Below are positions 7,597-15,484 of a stretch of 37,726 bases of DNA, in pieces (positions within the stretch are counted from its first letter, which is position 1; every line of letters starts with the position of its first letter). The notes under the pieces are model-generated. The model worked only from the letters and a program-made list of their open reading frames with translations. It did not search any database and had not been told where the DNA came from. Source of the stretch: Deltaproteobacteria bacterium (GTDB lineage: Bacteria > Myxococcota_A > Polyangia > Polyangiales > Houyiibacteriaceae); NCBI GenBank assembly GCA_004283055.1, contig SHLP01000023.1:1-37726 (forward strand), written 5' to 3'. The position numbers were made by a program, and so were the translations under genes.

Positions 7597-8631
7597 GTGA
7601 GTCGATCAGAGGCAGTGGGGATCGCCGTCGTCGGGGCCGGTGGTTGGGGCAAGAACCACGTTCGCAATTACTCGGCCATACCGGAGGCCGAGCTTCGATA
7701 CATCTGTGACCGGCACGACGGGATTCGAGAGTCCATGGCTGCGCTCTACCCGAGCGTCAGCGTCGTTTCCGAGTTGCCCATCCTCCTCGAAGACCCCGCG
7801 GTGGACGCCGTGGTCGTGGCCACGCACGCACCCTCTCATTTCGAAGTATCCGAAGCGGCACTGCGCGCTGGCAAGGATGTGTTCGTCGAGAAGCCGCTTT
7901 GTTTATCGGGAGACCAAGCCGCCGCCCTGTGTGGGCTTGCGGAGCAGAGCGGACGCATTCTCATGGTCGGTCACCTGCTCCTTTATCATCCGGCCGTAGA
8001 GCGCCTCAAAGGCCTCATCGATGACGGCGAGCTCGGCGACGTGCTTTACATCTACGCGCAGCGAGTCAATCTCGGCGTCGTTCGCCAGGAAGAGAACGCG
8101 TGGTGGTCCCTGGCCCCTCATGACATTTCCGTCGCGAACTACTTGCTCGGGTCTTCCCCCGAAGCCGTCAGCGCAACGGGGTCCTGCTACCTGCAGTCTG
8201 GGCGCGGCATCGAAGACGTCGTCTTTGCGACCCTGCACTATCCCGACCGCCGGATGGCCCACATCCACGTGAGCTGGCTCGATCCGCACAAGACCCGAAA
8301 GCTCACCGTGGTTGGCGACAAGAAAATGGCGGTGTTCGACGACACGTCCGCGGACCAGAAGCTGGCGGTGTTCGACAAAGGGGTCGAGCCTCCGGCCACC
8401 CTGTCCTATGAAGAGGGCGTCCGAATTCGCACCGGGGACATCTTGATTCCAGCTCTGAAGATGGCGGAACCGCTCCGCCGCGAATGTCTCTGCTTTCTCG
8501 AGGCGGTCCGAACGCGCAGAGCTCCGGTTGCCGATGGTGCTTCCGGTCTTCACGTCGTTCGAGCACTCGAGGGCGGCTCCAGGTCTCTGGCCGAGGGAGG
8601 CGCGCGCATCGAGCTCCCAAGGGGCGGCTGA
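7597..8631 (+). CDS. wbpB: Gfo/Idh/MocA sugar-nucleotide dehydrogenase, WbpB/WlbA-like
   Basis: This 344-residue protein has a GTG start behind a GGGGGG Shine-Dalgarno. The N-terminal Rossmann fold has GAGGWGKNHVRNY (residues 13-25), the WGKN signature of WlbA/WbpB proteins. The family motif EKP (98-100) carries catalytic Lys99, and a catalytic His sits in LAPHDISV. WbpB/WlbA oxidise C3 of UDP-N-acetylglucosaminuronic acid with NAD+. Its neighbours are an acetyltransferase (one-base overlap, TGATG) and a DegT aminotransferase, the same trio that makes UDP-2,3-diacetamido-2,3-dideoxyglucuronate for O-antigens and capsules. Pathway assignment rests on this trio; another 3-amino-sugar is possible. 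WbpA (6-dehydrogenase) is not in the window. Confidence 0.82.
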   Translation: MSRSEAVGIAVVGAGGWGKNHVRNYSAIPEAELRYICDRHDGIRESMAALYPSVSVVSELPILLEDPAVDAVVVATHAPSHFEVSEAALRAGKDVFVEKPLCLSGDQAAALCGLAEQSGRILMVGHLLLYHPAVERLKGLIDDGELGDVLYIYAQRVNLGVVRQEENAWWSLAPHDISVANYLLGSSPEAVSATGSCYLQSGRGIEDVVFATLHYPDRRMAHIHVSWLDPHKTRKLTVVGDKKMAVFDDTSADQKLAVFDKGVEPPATLSYEEGVRIRTGDILIPALKMAEPLRRECLCFLEAVRTRRAPVADGASGLHVVRALEGGSRSLAEGGARIELPRGG

Positions 8632-9203
8632 TGAAGGCCCCGTACGTTCATGCGACCGCAATCGTCGATGCTGGCGCACGAATCGGCAGCGGGACGCGCG
8701 TCTGGCACTTCACGCATGTGTCGGCCGGCTCGGTCGTTGGTGCGCGCTGTGTGCTCGGTCAGAACGTCTTCGTCGGTCCGGGCGTCGAGATCGGTGACGG
8801 CGTCAAGATTCAAAACAACGTTTCGGTGTATGCGGGCGTCGTGCTTGCAGATGACGTGTTTCTCGGTCCGAGCTGCGTTTTTACAAACGTCCTGACGCCG
8901 CGAGCCCACATCGAGCGCAAAGACGAGTTTGCTCCGACCGCGGTTGGCAAGGGCGTCACCGTGGGCGCCAACGCGACGATCGTGTGCGGCCATCGTCTCG
9001 GCGAATACTCGCTCGTTGGGGCTGGCAGCGTAGTGACCAAGGATGTGCCGGCGCATGCGGTCGTGGTAGGCAACCCTGCGCGCCGATCTGCCTGGGCATG
9101 TCGCTGCGGGGAGATCTTGCCCAGCGACGGGGTTTGTGCCCGGTGTGGGGATCAATACGAAGTGACAGCCGAGCGCTGTCGATGGGTGAAAAGCCGTGAG
9201 TGA
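8631..9203 (+). CDS. wbpD: Left-handed beta-helix N-acetyltransferase, WbpD-like, with C-terminal zinc-ribbon-like tail
   Basis: This 190-residue protein starts at the ATG that overlaps the previous stop by one base. Hexapeptide repeats (residues 8-165) include IGSGTRVWHFTHV, LGQNVFVGPGVEIGDGVKIQNNVSVY, VGANATIVCG and the family end VVVGNPAR. The fold is that of WbpD/WlbB enzymes that acetylate the 3-amino group of UDP-GlcNAc(3N)A using acetyl-CoA. A C-terminal extension contains CRCG...CARCGDQY, a CxC/CxxC pair likely to bind zinc; similar tails occur in some WbpD-like proteins. The 3' end overlaps the aminotransferase gene by eight bases. Confidence 0.85.
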   Translation: MKAPYVHATAIVDAGARIGSGTRVWHFTHVSAGSVVGARCVLGQNVFVGPGVEIGDGVKIQNNVSVYAGVVLADDVFLGPSCVFTNVLTPRAHIERKDEFAPTAVGKGVTVGANATIVCGHRLGEYSLVGAGSVVTKDVPAHAVVVGNPARRSAWACRCGEILPSDGVCARCGDQYEVTAERCRWVKSRE

Positions 9204-10320
9204 AGAAGCTATCCCAATGCTCGATGTCGTTGCTCAAAACGAAGCACTGATCGGTCGACTCACCGAGAAGGCCGCCGAGGTGCTTCGATCTGGCCGCTAC
9301 ATTCTTGGTCCCGAGGTCACCGCGCTCGAACAAGAGGTCGCCGAGTACATCGGCGTCGAGCATGCGATCGGCGTTTCGAGCGGAACCGATGCGCTGTTGG
9401 TCGCGCTGATGGCTCTCGGAATCGGGCAGGGTGATGAGGTGATCAGCACCCCCTTCACGTTCTTCTCGACCGGCGGGTCGGTCGCTCGCGTTGGCGCGAC
9501 GCCCGTCTTCGTCGACATTCGACCCGATACCTTCAACATCGACGTTGACCAGGTTGCGGCCGCCATCACGGAGCGTACGCGCGCGATTCTTCCAGTTCAC
9601 CTGTACGGACAGGCATGCGACATGGAAGGCCTCGTCGAGGTGGCCCGAAAGCACGACCTGCCCATCATCGAGGACGCCGCGCAGGCCATTGGTACGCAAA
9701 GTCCGCTCGGACCCGTTGGCAGCCTTGGCGCCTACGGTTGTTTTTCGTTTTTCCCTTCGAAGAACCTCGGCGGATTTGGAGACGCCGGGCTGGTCACCAC
9801 TCAGGACGCGGGCTTGGCGGAAAAAGCACGAGTCATCCGCGCGCATGGAAGCAAGCCGAAGTACTACCATGCGCTGGTCGGTGGGAACTTTCGGATCGAT
9901 GCCCTGCAAGCGGCGCTCCTGCGCGTGAAGCTTCCCGAGCTGCGAGGCTGGACCGCGGGCCGCCGGCGGAACGCCGCGCGCTACGACGCCGCGTTTGGTG
10001 CCGCCGGCCTGGACGAAGATCTCCTGCGCACGCCGCACAGACGATTCGACGGCCACATCTACAATCAATACGTGATCCGCAGCTCCCGGCGCGATGAGCT
10101 GCTCGCACATCTTCAAGAACAGAAGATCGCCACGACGATTTACTACCCGGTGCCTCTTCATCGCCAGGAATGCTTCGCGGCGCTCGGCTATCGAGCAGGC
10201 TCTCTCCCGGTTTCCGAGCAGGCCAGTCGCGAAGTCTTGGCGCTTCCCATCTTTGCGGGTCTCGGTGAAGCGCGTCAGGGGCGCATCATCGACACCGTAA
10301 TTGCCTTCCTCAGGCGATAG
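9196..10320 (+). CDS. wbpE: DegT/DnrJ/EryC1 sugar aminotransferase, WbpE-like
   Basis: This 374-residue protein has a GTG start inside the end of the acetyltransferase gene. It is a PLP-dependent sugar aminotransferase: IGVSSGTDALLVAL (cofactor phosphate binding), FVDIRPDTFNID, IIEDAAQAIG (Asp contacting the pyridine ring) and the Schiff-base Lys189 in FSFFPSKNLGGFGDAG. WbpE transfers an amino group from glutamate to the 3-keto sugar made by WbpB. It completes the wbpB-wbpD-wbpE operon. The C-terminal TTIYYPVPLHRQECF segment is typical of the family. Confidence 0.9.
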   Translation: MSEEAIPMLDVVAQNEALIGRLTEKAAEVLRSGRYILGPEVTALEQEVAEYIGVEHAIGVSSGTDALLVALMALGIGQGDEVISTPFTFFSTGGSVARVGATPVFVDIRPDTFNIDVDQVAAAITERTRAILPVHLYGQACDMEGLVEVARKHDLPIIEDAAQAIGTQSPLGPVGSLGAYGCFSFFPSKNLGGFGDAGLVTTQDAGLAEKARVIRAHGSKPKYYHALVGGNFRIDALQAALLRVKLPELRGWTAGRRRNAARYDAAFGAAGLDEDLLRTPHRRFDGHIYNQYVIRSSRRDELLAHLQEQKIATTIYYPVPLHRQECFAALGYRAGSLPVSEQASREVLALPIFAGLGEARQGRIIDTVIAFLRR

Positions 10321-10364
10321 AAGTGGCCTTCGCGTCGCCTCCGCCCTAGAGTGCGCAGCAGTCG

Positions 10365-11810
10365 ATGACAGCGCGCTACCATGCACCCTTTGCCGAGCAG
10401 GGGTCACATTCGATCGATGCGGACATCGCCAATCGGCTGCTGAGGATCGCCCTCCGGAAGGGCGGCGACTACGCTGACTTGTTTTTCGAGTACTCGGTCA
10501 GTGGCAGCTACGTTTACGACGAACAGATCTTGAAATCGGCGAGACGCGCCGTGTCGATGGGCCTTGGCGTTCGCGTCATGAAAGGTGATGCAACCGGGTA
10601 CGCCTATTGTGAAGACTTCTCATTTGACGCCATGAAGCAAGCGGCGGAGACCGCGGCGCAGATCGCAGCCGGAGGTCGGCCGCTCGCGCCCCTCGATGTG
10701 TCGATGCGTGAGATTCCCGATCGCTATCCCGTGCCGGCCGAATCACTCGACGTCGAAGGCGAAGCGAAGAAGGTGATGCTGGAGCGAGCGGATCGAGCCG
10801 CTCGTGCCTCCGATTCCCGCGTGGTTCGCGTCGATGCCTCGTTTGCGGAAAGTATGCGCGAAATCCTGATCGCCAACAGCCTCGGGCACATGGCGCGCGA
10901 CCGTCAGCCCCTCATCCGGTTCGGCGTCCGCGTCATCGCAGAGGATGGCGGCAATCGACAGTCCGGGTCCTCCGGAGGGGGGGGACGAGTGGGGCTCGAT
11001 TACTTCGATACGAAGACACCGGAGGCCCACGCTGAGCAAGCCGTTCAGCAGGCCCTGATCATGCTGGATGCGCGCGAGGCTCCGGCTGGCGAGATGGACG
11101 TCGTTCTGGGTCCGGGCGATAGCGGCATTCTGCTCCATGAGGCGGTCGGCCATGGCCTCGAGGCCGACTTCAATCGCAAAAAGACGAGCAACTATTCGGA
11201 CCGGGTAGGCGAAGCAGTCGCGAGCGAGCTCTGCACCGTCGTCGACGATGCTTCGCTTCACGGGTCGCGCGGTTCGATCAACGTCGACGACGAGGGACAG
11301 CTTCCGACCCGCGCCGTTCTCATCGAGCAAGGTGTCTTGAATGGGTACATGCAAGATCGTCACAGCGCCGACTTCTTCGGCACGAGCCCTGATGGACACG
11401 GCCGTCGTCAGAGCTTTCGTTCGCACCCCATGCCGCGAATGACCAACACGATGCTTCTCGAGGGAAGCGACGCTCCCGACGACATCATCCGCAGCGTGAA
11501 GCGCGGCGTCTACGCGAAGAAGTTCGGTGGCGGCCAGGTCGATATCTCGAATGGGGATTTCGTGTTCTCGCTGACCGAAGGCTATCTAATCGAGGACGGC
11601 AAGGTGACCGCGCCGCTCAAAGGTGTGAACCTGATCGGCAACGGACCGGACGCCATGCGGAAGGTCGTGATGCTGGGTCATGACTTCGAGGTGTCCGACG
11701 GGATCTGGACCTGCGGCAAGGAGGGCCAGTCGGTTCCGGTGGGCGTCGGTTGCCCGACCATCAAGATCGCCGCGCTTACCGTGGGCGGAACGCAGACGGC
11801 AGGCGGATGA
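10365..11810 (+). CDS. tldD: TldD metallopeptidase subunit
   Basis: This 481-residue protein has the diagnostic zinc site HEAVGHGLEAD (H258, E259, H263) of TldD, close to the family's usual length of about 480. Other conserved parts are FEYSVSGSYVYDEQILKS near the N-terminus, DRHSADFFGTSPDGHGRRQSF and the Gly-rich KKFGGGQVDISNGDFVFS. TldD forms a heterodimer with PmbA (TldE) that degrades unfolded or modified peptides and matures microcin B17 in E. coli. The stop overlaps the start of the partner by four bases (ATGA, 11807-11810), so the subunits are likely made together. Confidence 0.96.
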   Translation: MTARYHAPFAEQGSHSIDADIANRLLRIALRKGGDYADLFFEYSVSGSYVYDEQILKSARRAVSMGLGVRVMKGDATGYAYCEDFSFDAMKQAAETAAQIAAGGRPLAPLDVSMREIPDRYPVPAESLDVEGEAKKVMLERADRAARASDSRVVRVDASFAESMREILIANSLGHMARDRQPLIRFGVRVIAEDGGNRQSGSSGGGGRVGLDYFDTKTPEAHAEQAVQQALIMLDAREAPAGEMDVVLGPGDSGILLHEAVGHGLEADFNRKKTSNYSDRVGEAVASELCTVVDDASLHGSRGSINVDDEGQLPTRAVLIEQGVLNGYMQDRHSADFFGTSPDGHGRRQSFRSHPMPRMTNTMLLEGSDAPDDIIRSVKRGVYAKKFGGGQVDISNGDFVFSLTEGYLIEDGKVTAPLKGVNLIGNGPDAMRKVVMLGHDFEVSDGIWTCGKEGQSVPVGVGCPTIKIAALTVGGTQTAGG

Positions 11811-13183
11811 CCAACGCCGAGCAAGAAGCAAAGGCCCTGCTCGAGCTCGGGCACTCGGTGGTCGAGCGCGCGACCTCCGCGGGTGCGGATGTTGCCGAAG
11901 CGGGGATGCACAGCGGGTCTCACCTTTCCGCGAAGGTCCGCATGGGCAAGCCGGAGCTGGTCGAAGAAGCTGGCTCGCGTGCGCTCGGCTTGCGGGTCAT
12001 GGTCGGAAACCGTGTCGCTTCGACCTACACTAGTGATTTGAGTGAAGCGGGGAAGCGCACTCTGATCGAAGACGCGCTCGAGCTGGCGCGGCTCAGCGAG
12101 TCGGACGCGTTTGCAGGGCCGCCCGATCCGTCCGAGCTATCCTCGCCGGCGCAGTGGCACGACTTGGACGCATTCGACGAAGCGGTAAGCGGCATCTCCG
12201 CCGACGAAGCGCTCGAGCGCGCACTTCAAGGCGAGCGCGCTGCGTTTGAATTCGATCCTCGAGTCAGCAACAGCGAGGGCGCTTCGTTCACCCGCGCACG
12301 AGGGGTCAGCGCACTAGTCACCAGCGGCGGCTTCGTCGGCAGCGACTACGGGACCTACGCATCGATGGTCGTCAATCCGGTCGCCGATGACGAAGGCGGC
12401 AAGAAGCGAAGTGGCTACCATTGGACGGCGGCAAGGCATTACGCGGACCTCGAGGAGAGCCAGGCCGTCGGCGAAGAAGCGGCCCGTAGGACGATCGCAC
12501 AGCTGGGAGCGAAGAAGCTACCCACCCAAGAGCTGCCGGTCGTTTTCGACAAAGATGCGGCGCGTTCGATCTTGGGTCTTTTCGCGAGTTGCATCCTGGG
12601 CGGCTCGATCTGGCGCAAGAGCTCGTATCTGGTCGATCGAGTCGGTTCCCGGGTCGCGAGCGACCTAGTGGACGTCGTCGATGACCCGCTGCTCGCTAGG
12701 GCGCCGGGCTCCCGCGCGTTCGACGGGGAGGGCTTGCTCTCGCGCCGCAACACGGTCGTGGAGTCTGGGATCCTGAAGAGCTACCTGCTAGACACCTATA
12801 GCGCCCGCAAGCTCGGATTGAAGAGCACTGGCAGCGCTGCCCGTTCCCCTTCTGGCGGCGTCTCGCCGTCGAGCAGCAATCTCATCCTGAAGGCCAGCAC
12901 GCAGTCTCGAGACGAGCTGGTCGCCGACACCAGACACGGTCTGTACGTCACCGGCATGATGGGTTTCGGCTTCAATGCGGTCACGGGTGATTTCAGCCGA
13001 GGCGCCTCTGGATTCTTGATCCAAGACGGCGCCCTGAGCCACCCCGTTTCCGAAGTCACCATCTCGCTGAACCTCGATCAGCTCCTTCAACGGATCGACG
13101 CTGTCGCCAACGACCTAGATCATCGCACCGCGATCGCCTCCCCAACCTTCCGTGTGTCCTCCATGACCTTGGCCGGGTCCTGA
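11807..13183 (+). CDS. pmbA: PmbA/TldE, non-catalytic partner of TldD
   Basis: I start this at the ATG at 11807 inside the tldD stop, giving 458 residues. It shows the PmbA fold but no HExxxH motif, as expected. Family features include GADVAEAGMHSGSHLSAKVR, SRALGLRVMVGNRVAS, SGFVG-like GGFVGSDYG, and the C-terminal GLYVTGMMGFGFNAVTGDFSRGASGF, which is strongly diagnostic. It heterodimerises with TldD to close the proteolytic chamber. It converges on the minus-strand SDR gene, with 72 bases between them that hold no obvious terminator. Confidence 0.95.
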   Translation: MTNAEQEAKALLELGHSVVERATSAGADVAEAGMHSGSHLSAKVRMGKPELVEEAGSRALGLRVMVGNRVASTYTSDLSEAGKRTLIEDALELARLSESDAFAGPPDPSELSSPAQWHDLDAFDEAVSGISADEALERALQGERAAFEFDPRVSNSEGASFTRARGVSALVTSGGFVGSDYGTYASMVVNPVADDEGGKKRSGYHWTAARHYADLEESQAVGEEAARRTIAQLGAKKLPTQELPVVFDKDAARSILGLFASCILGGSIWRKSSYLVDRVGSRVASDLVDVVDDPLLARAPGSRAFDGEGLLSRRNTVVESGILKSYLLDTYSARKLGLKSTGSAARSPSGGVSPSSSNLILKASTQSRDELVADTRHGLYVTGMMGFGFNAVTGDFSRGASGFLIQDGALSHPVSEVTISLNLDQLLQRIDAVANDLDHRTAIASPTFRVSSMTLAGS

Positions 13184-13255
13184 ACAGAGCAGCCGAGCCG
13201 TTCGATGGGACCTCGTGTCGCGTTCTGCGGGGCCCGATCCGCCCGTAGTCATGGG

Positions 13256-14314
13256 TCAGTCCCGCTGCGCCCTCGCGACCATAGCGTCGACGTAGCTCTC
13301 GAGCTCAGGGCATTGGATCCCAGTTCCTGCGAGCAGCTCGCGCGCGTTGCGGTCGTCGTAGATCACGTCGGTCTTCAAGTGGTCGAGAAACGCCCGCGTC
13401 GTATTCTGAAAGCGTTGCAAACCTGGCGCGCGCATGAGAGCGGTAGCGAGGTTCAGCGGGTCGTGCTCGCGAGGGCTCGGTCGGCCGGTGGCTTCGGCGA
13501 AGAGGCGAAGGGCGTGCTGCACCGTGACCGGCTTCGGGTCGACGATGTGGAACGTGCGCCCGACGGACTGCGCGTCCTCAGCGATGCGTAATCCCGCGCG
13601 GACGGCGTAGTCGACCGGCACGGCGCTGATTCGCACGCCCGTTCGGCTCGGCGTAGGAATTCGGTAGTCGTCTGGCGCACTGAGCAAGAACCGAATCAAG
13701 AGGTACAGCCCGTTGAGATCTTCGAGCTCACCCGTGAGTGAATCCCCGACCACGACTGCGGGCCGCAGAATCACGATCGGCAGCTCCTCGGCCGACTCGC
13801 GAAGCATCCGCTCCATGTTGTACAGGGACGCCTCGACTGGATTTCGAAATCCCATGGCGTCGTCGAGATCGGTTTCCTTGACGAACCCCTCGCGATGCCC
13901 CGACACCGTGACGCTCGACCAACACACGAGACGTTTCAAGCGCGGGGCCGCCTCGGCGAGCTCGAGGATCTCCGCGGCGGCGCGCACGTTGCCGGCTGCC
14001 TCTTCCTTGGTTGCGGCAGGGTCCGTGATCGAGGCGCAGTGGTGAATGACCTCGACGCCTTCGGCGAGCACTCCGAACTCCTCGCCGCTCAACCCGAGAT
14101 CCATCGAACGCGGATCGCCGAGCCAAACCGAAACACGGTCTCGGGAGGCTTCGGGAAGTGCGTCGAGCAGCTCGATTGCGCGCTCTTGCCGGCCCTCGGT
14201 CACGAGGCAACAGACTGAGTGCTCACCACGGTTCGCCAGCTCTCGCACGAGATGCACAGCAGGTTGCCTGCCCGGAAACCCGGTCACGAGCGCCGAGCGC
14301 GCCGGCTTGCCCAC
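13256..14314 (-). CDS. Atypical extended SDR (NAD-binding / male-sterility-like)
   Basis: This 352-residue protein has a GTG start that overlaps the coaE stop by one base. It resembles extended short-chain dehydrogenases of the thioester-reductase/male-sterility type: an N-terminal VTGFPG strand-loop, EVIHHCASI, RLVCWSSVTVSG and ILRPAVVVGDS, plus a substrate-binding C-terminus. The nucleotide loop reads TGFPGRQPA, lacking the usual third Gly. The active-site YxxxK position reads Y165-NME-R169, with Arg instead of Lys. It may therefore bind a nucleotide weakly or act as an atypical or structural SDR. The link to coaE is positional only. Confidence 0.78.
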   Translation of the reverse strand: MGKPARSALVTGFPGRQPAVHLVRELANRGEHSVCCLVTEGRQERAIELLDALPEASRDRVSVWLGDPRSMDLGLSGEEFGVLAEGVEVIHHCASITDPAATKEEAAGNVRAAAEILELAEAAPRLKRLVCWSSVTVSGHREGFVKETDLDDAMGFRNPVEASLYNMERMLRESAEELPIVILRPAVVVGDSLTGELEDLNGLYLLIRFLLSAPDDYRIPTPSRTGVRISAVPVDYAVRAGLRIAEDAQSVGRTFHIVDPKPVTVQHALRLFAEATGRPSPREHDPLNLATALMRAPGLQRFQNTTRAFLDHLKTDVIYDDRNARELLAGTGIQCPELESYVDAMVARAQRD

Positions 14315-14934
14315 TACGCCTGCTCCTTTGCCGTGAACCTCGTGACGAGCTGCTCGTGGATCGTTGCAACCTGCTTTCGCGTCGAGTCGAGGTCGCCGTT
14401 GTTGGTGACGACATAGTCGGCCACGGCCGCTTTCTGCTCGACCGGCAGCTGGGACTCGATTCGGGCGTTGGCCTCCATCGCCGTGAATCCGTCGCGCGCG
14501 ATTAGGCGAAGCCGCTGGATCGATTCCTCCGCGCTCACCACGATGAGGGCCGAAAACGCCTCGTACGCGCGAGTTTCTACAAGCAGCGCAGCCTCGTAAA
14601 GCAGGTAGGGTGCAGGGCTGTCCTGATGCGCCATCATGTGTTTGGCGCCCGCAGCGCCAATGAGAGGGTGCATGATCGCGTTGAGAGCCTTGCGCGCTTC
14701 TTCGTCGTTGAAGACCATCTCGCCAACCTTCTCGCGGTCGAGGCCGCCCGACTCGTCGAGCACCACCTTTCCAAACTCGTCGACGATCATCTGCAAGCCC
14801 GGCTGTCCTGGCTCCACGACCTCGCGCGCGAGGTCGTCGGCGTCAACCACCGGAATGCCGAGGTCGGCAAACATGTCGGCAACGGTCGATTTCCCGCACG
14901 CAATTCCCCCCGTAAGACCCACAACCGGTTTCAT
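14314..14934 (-). CDS. coaE: Dephospho-CoA kinase
   Basis: This 206-residue protein starts at the ATG at 14934 ([17 protein letters not shown]); an ATG 12 codons upstream would add an atypical leader and reach toward the divergent dtd. The P-loop GGIACGKS (Lys15) is the family hallmark, followed by [15 protein letters not shown], the CoA-binding segment with the catalytic Asp, and [22 protein letters not shown]. It phosphorylates the 3'-hydroxyl of dephospho-CoA, the last step of CoA synthesis. It is divergent from dtd (start at 15000) and overlaps the downstream SDR by one base. Confidence 0.95.
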   Translation of the reverse strand: MKPVVGLTGGIACGKSTVADMFADLGIPVVDADDLAREVVEPGQPGLQMIVDEFGKVVLDESGGLDREKVGEMVFNDEEARKALNAIMHPLIGAAGAKHMMAHQDSPAPYLLYEAALLVETRAYEAFSALIVVSAEESIQRLRLIARDGFTAMEANARIESQLPVEQKAAVADYVVTNNGDLDSTRKQVATIHEQLVTRFTAKEQA

Positions 14935-14999
14935 CGCCGAGCAGTATTGGGCATCGCTTGCTCTGGGCAAGAGGATTCGCGCTGTGCTACGCAGACCGA

Positions 15000-15449
15000 A
15001 TGCGTGCCGTCGTTCAAAGGGTCAGCGAGGCCCGTGTCACGGTCGAGGGAGAGCGGGTCGGGAGCATCGAGCGAGGCTTGCTCGTTTTTCTCGGCGCAGC
15101 GCAAGGAGATGAGGCGAAGGACGTGCAGTACAGCGCCGAAAAAATTGCGGGCCTGCGCGTCTTCCCAAACGACGATGGTCGCATGTCCTTGTCCGTCGTA
15201 GACATCGGAGGTGCCGTGCTGGTCGTTTCCCAGTTCACGCTCTTTGGTGACGTTCGACGAGGGAGACGGCCGTCTTTCGACGGCGCAGCAGACCCTGAAA
15301 ACGCCGAGCGCCTCTACATGGACCTCGTCCAGCGTTTGCGTGACAAGGGTTTGCGGGTCGAAACGGGGACCTTTCGCGCCACGATGAGCGTTCATGCGAC
15401 CATCGACGGCCCGGTGACCATCCAGATCGACAGCCGAAAGCTTTATTAG
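15000..15449 (+). CDS. dtd: D-aminoacyl-tRNA deacylase
   Basis: This 149-residue protein starts at the ATG at 15000 ([18 protein letters not shown]), the universal N-terminus of the family; an upstream in-frame start would add 14 unrelated residues. It has VSQFTLFGD and, at the end, the cross-subunit motif DGPVTI that forms the chiral-selective pocket with its Gly-Pro. It hydrolyses D-aminoacyl-tRNAs (and Gly-tRNAAla) in the cytoplasm. The transglycosylase fusion starts 35 bases downstream on the same strand. Confidence 0.96.
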   Translation: MRAVVQRVSEARVTVEGERVGSIERGLLVFLGAAQGDEAKDVQYSAEKIAGLRVFPNDDGRMSLSVVDIGGAVLVVSQFTLFGDVRRGRRPSFDGAADPENAERLYMDLVQRLRDKGLRVETGTFRATMSVHATIDGPVTIQIDSRKLY

Positions 15450-15484
15450 GCTTCGCGTTTTAGACGCGGCATAATCCCATCTCG

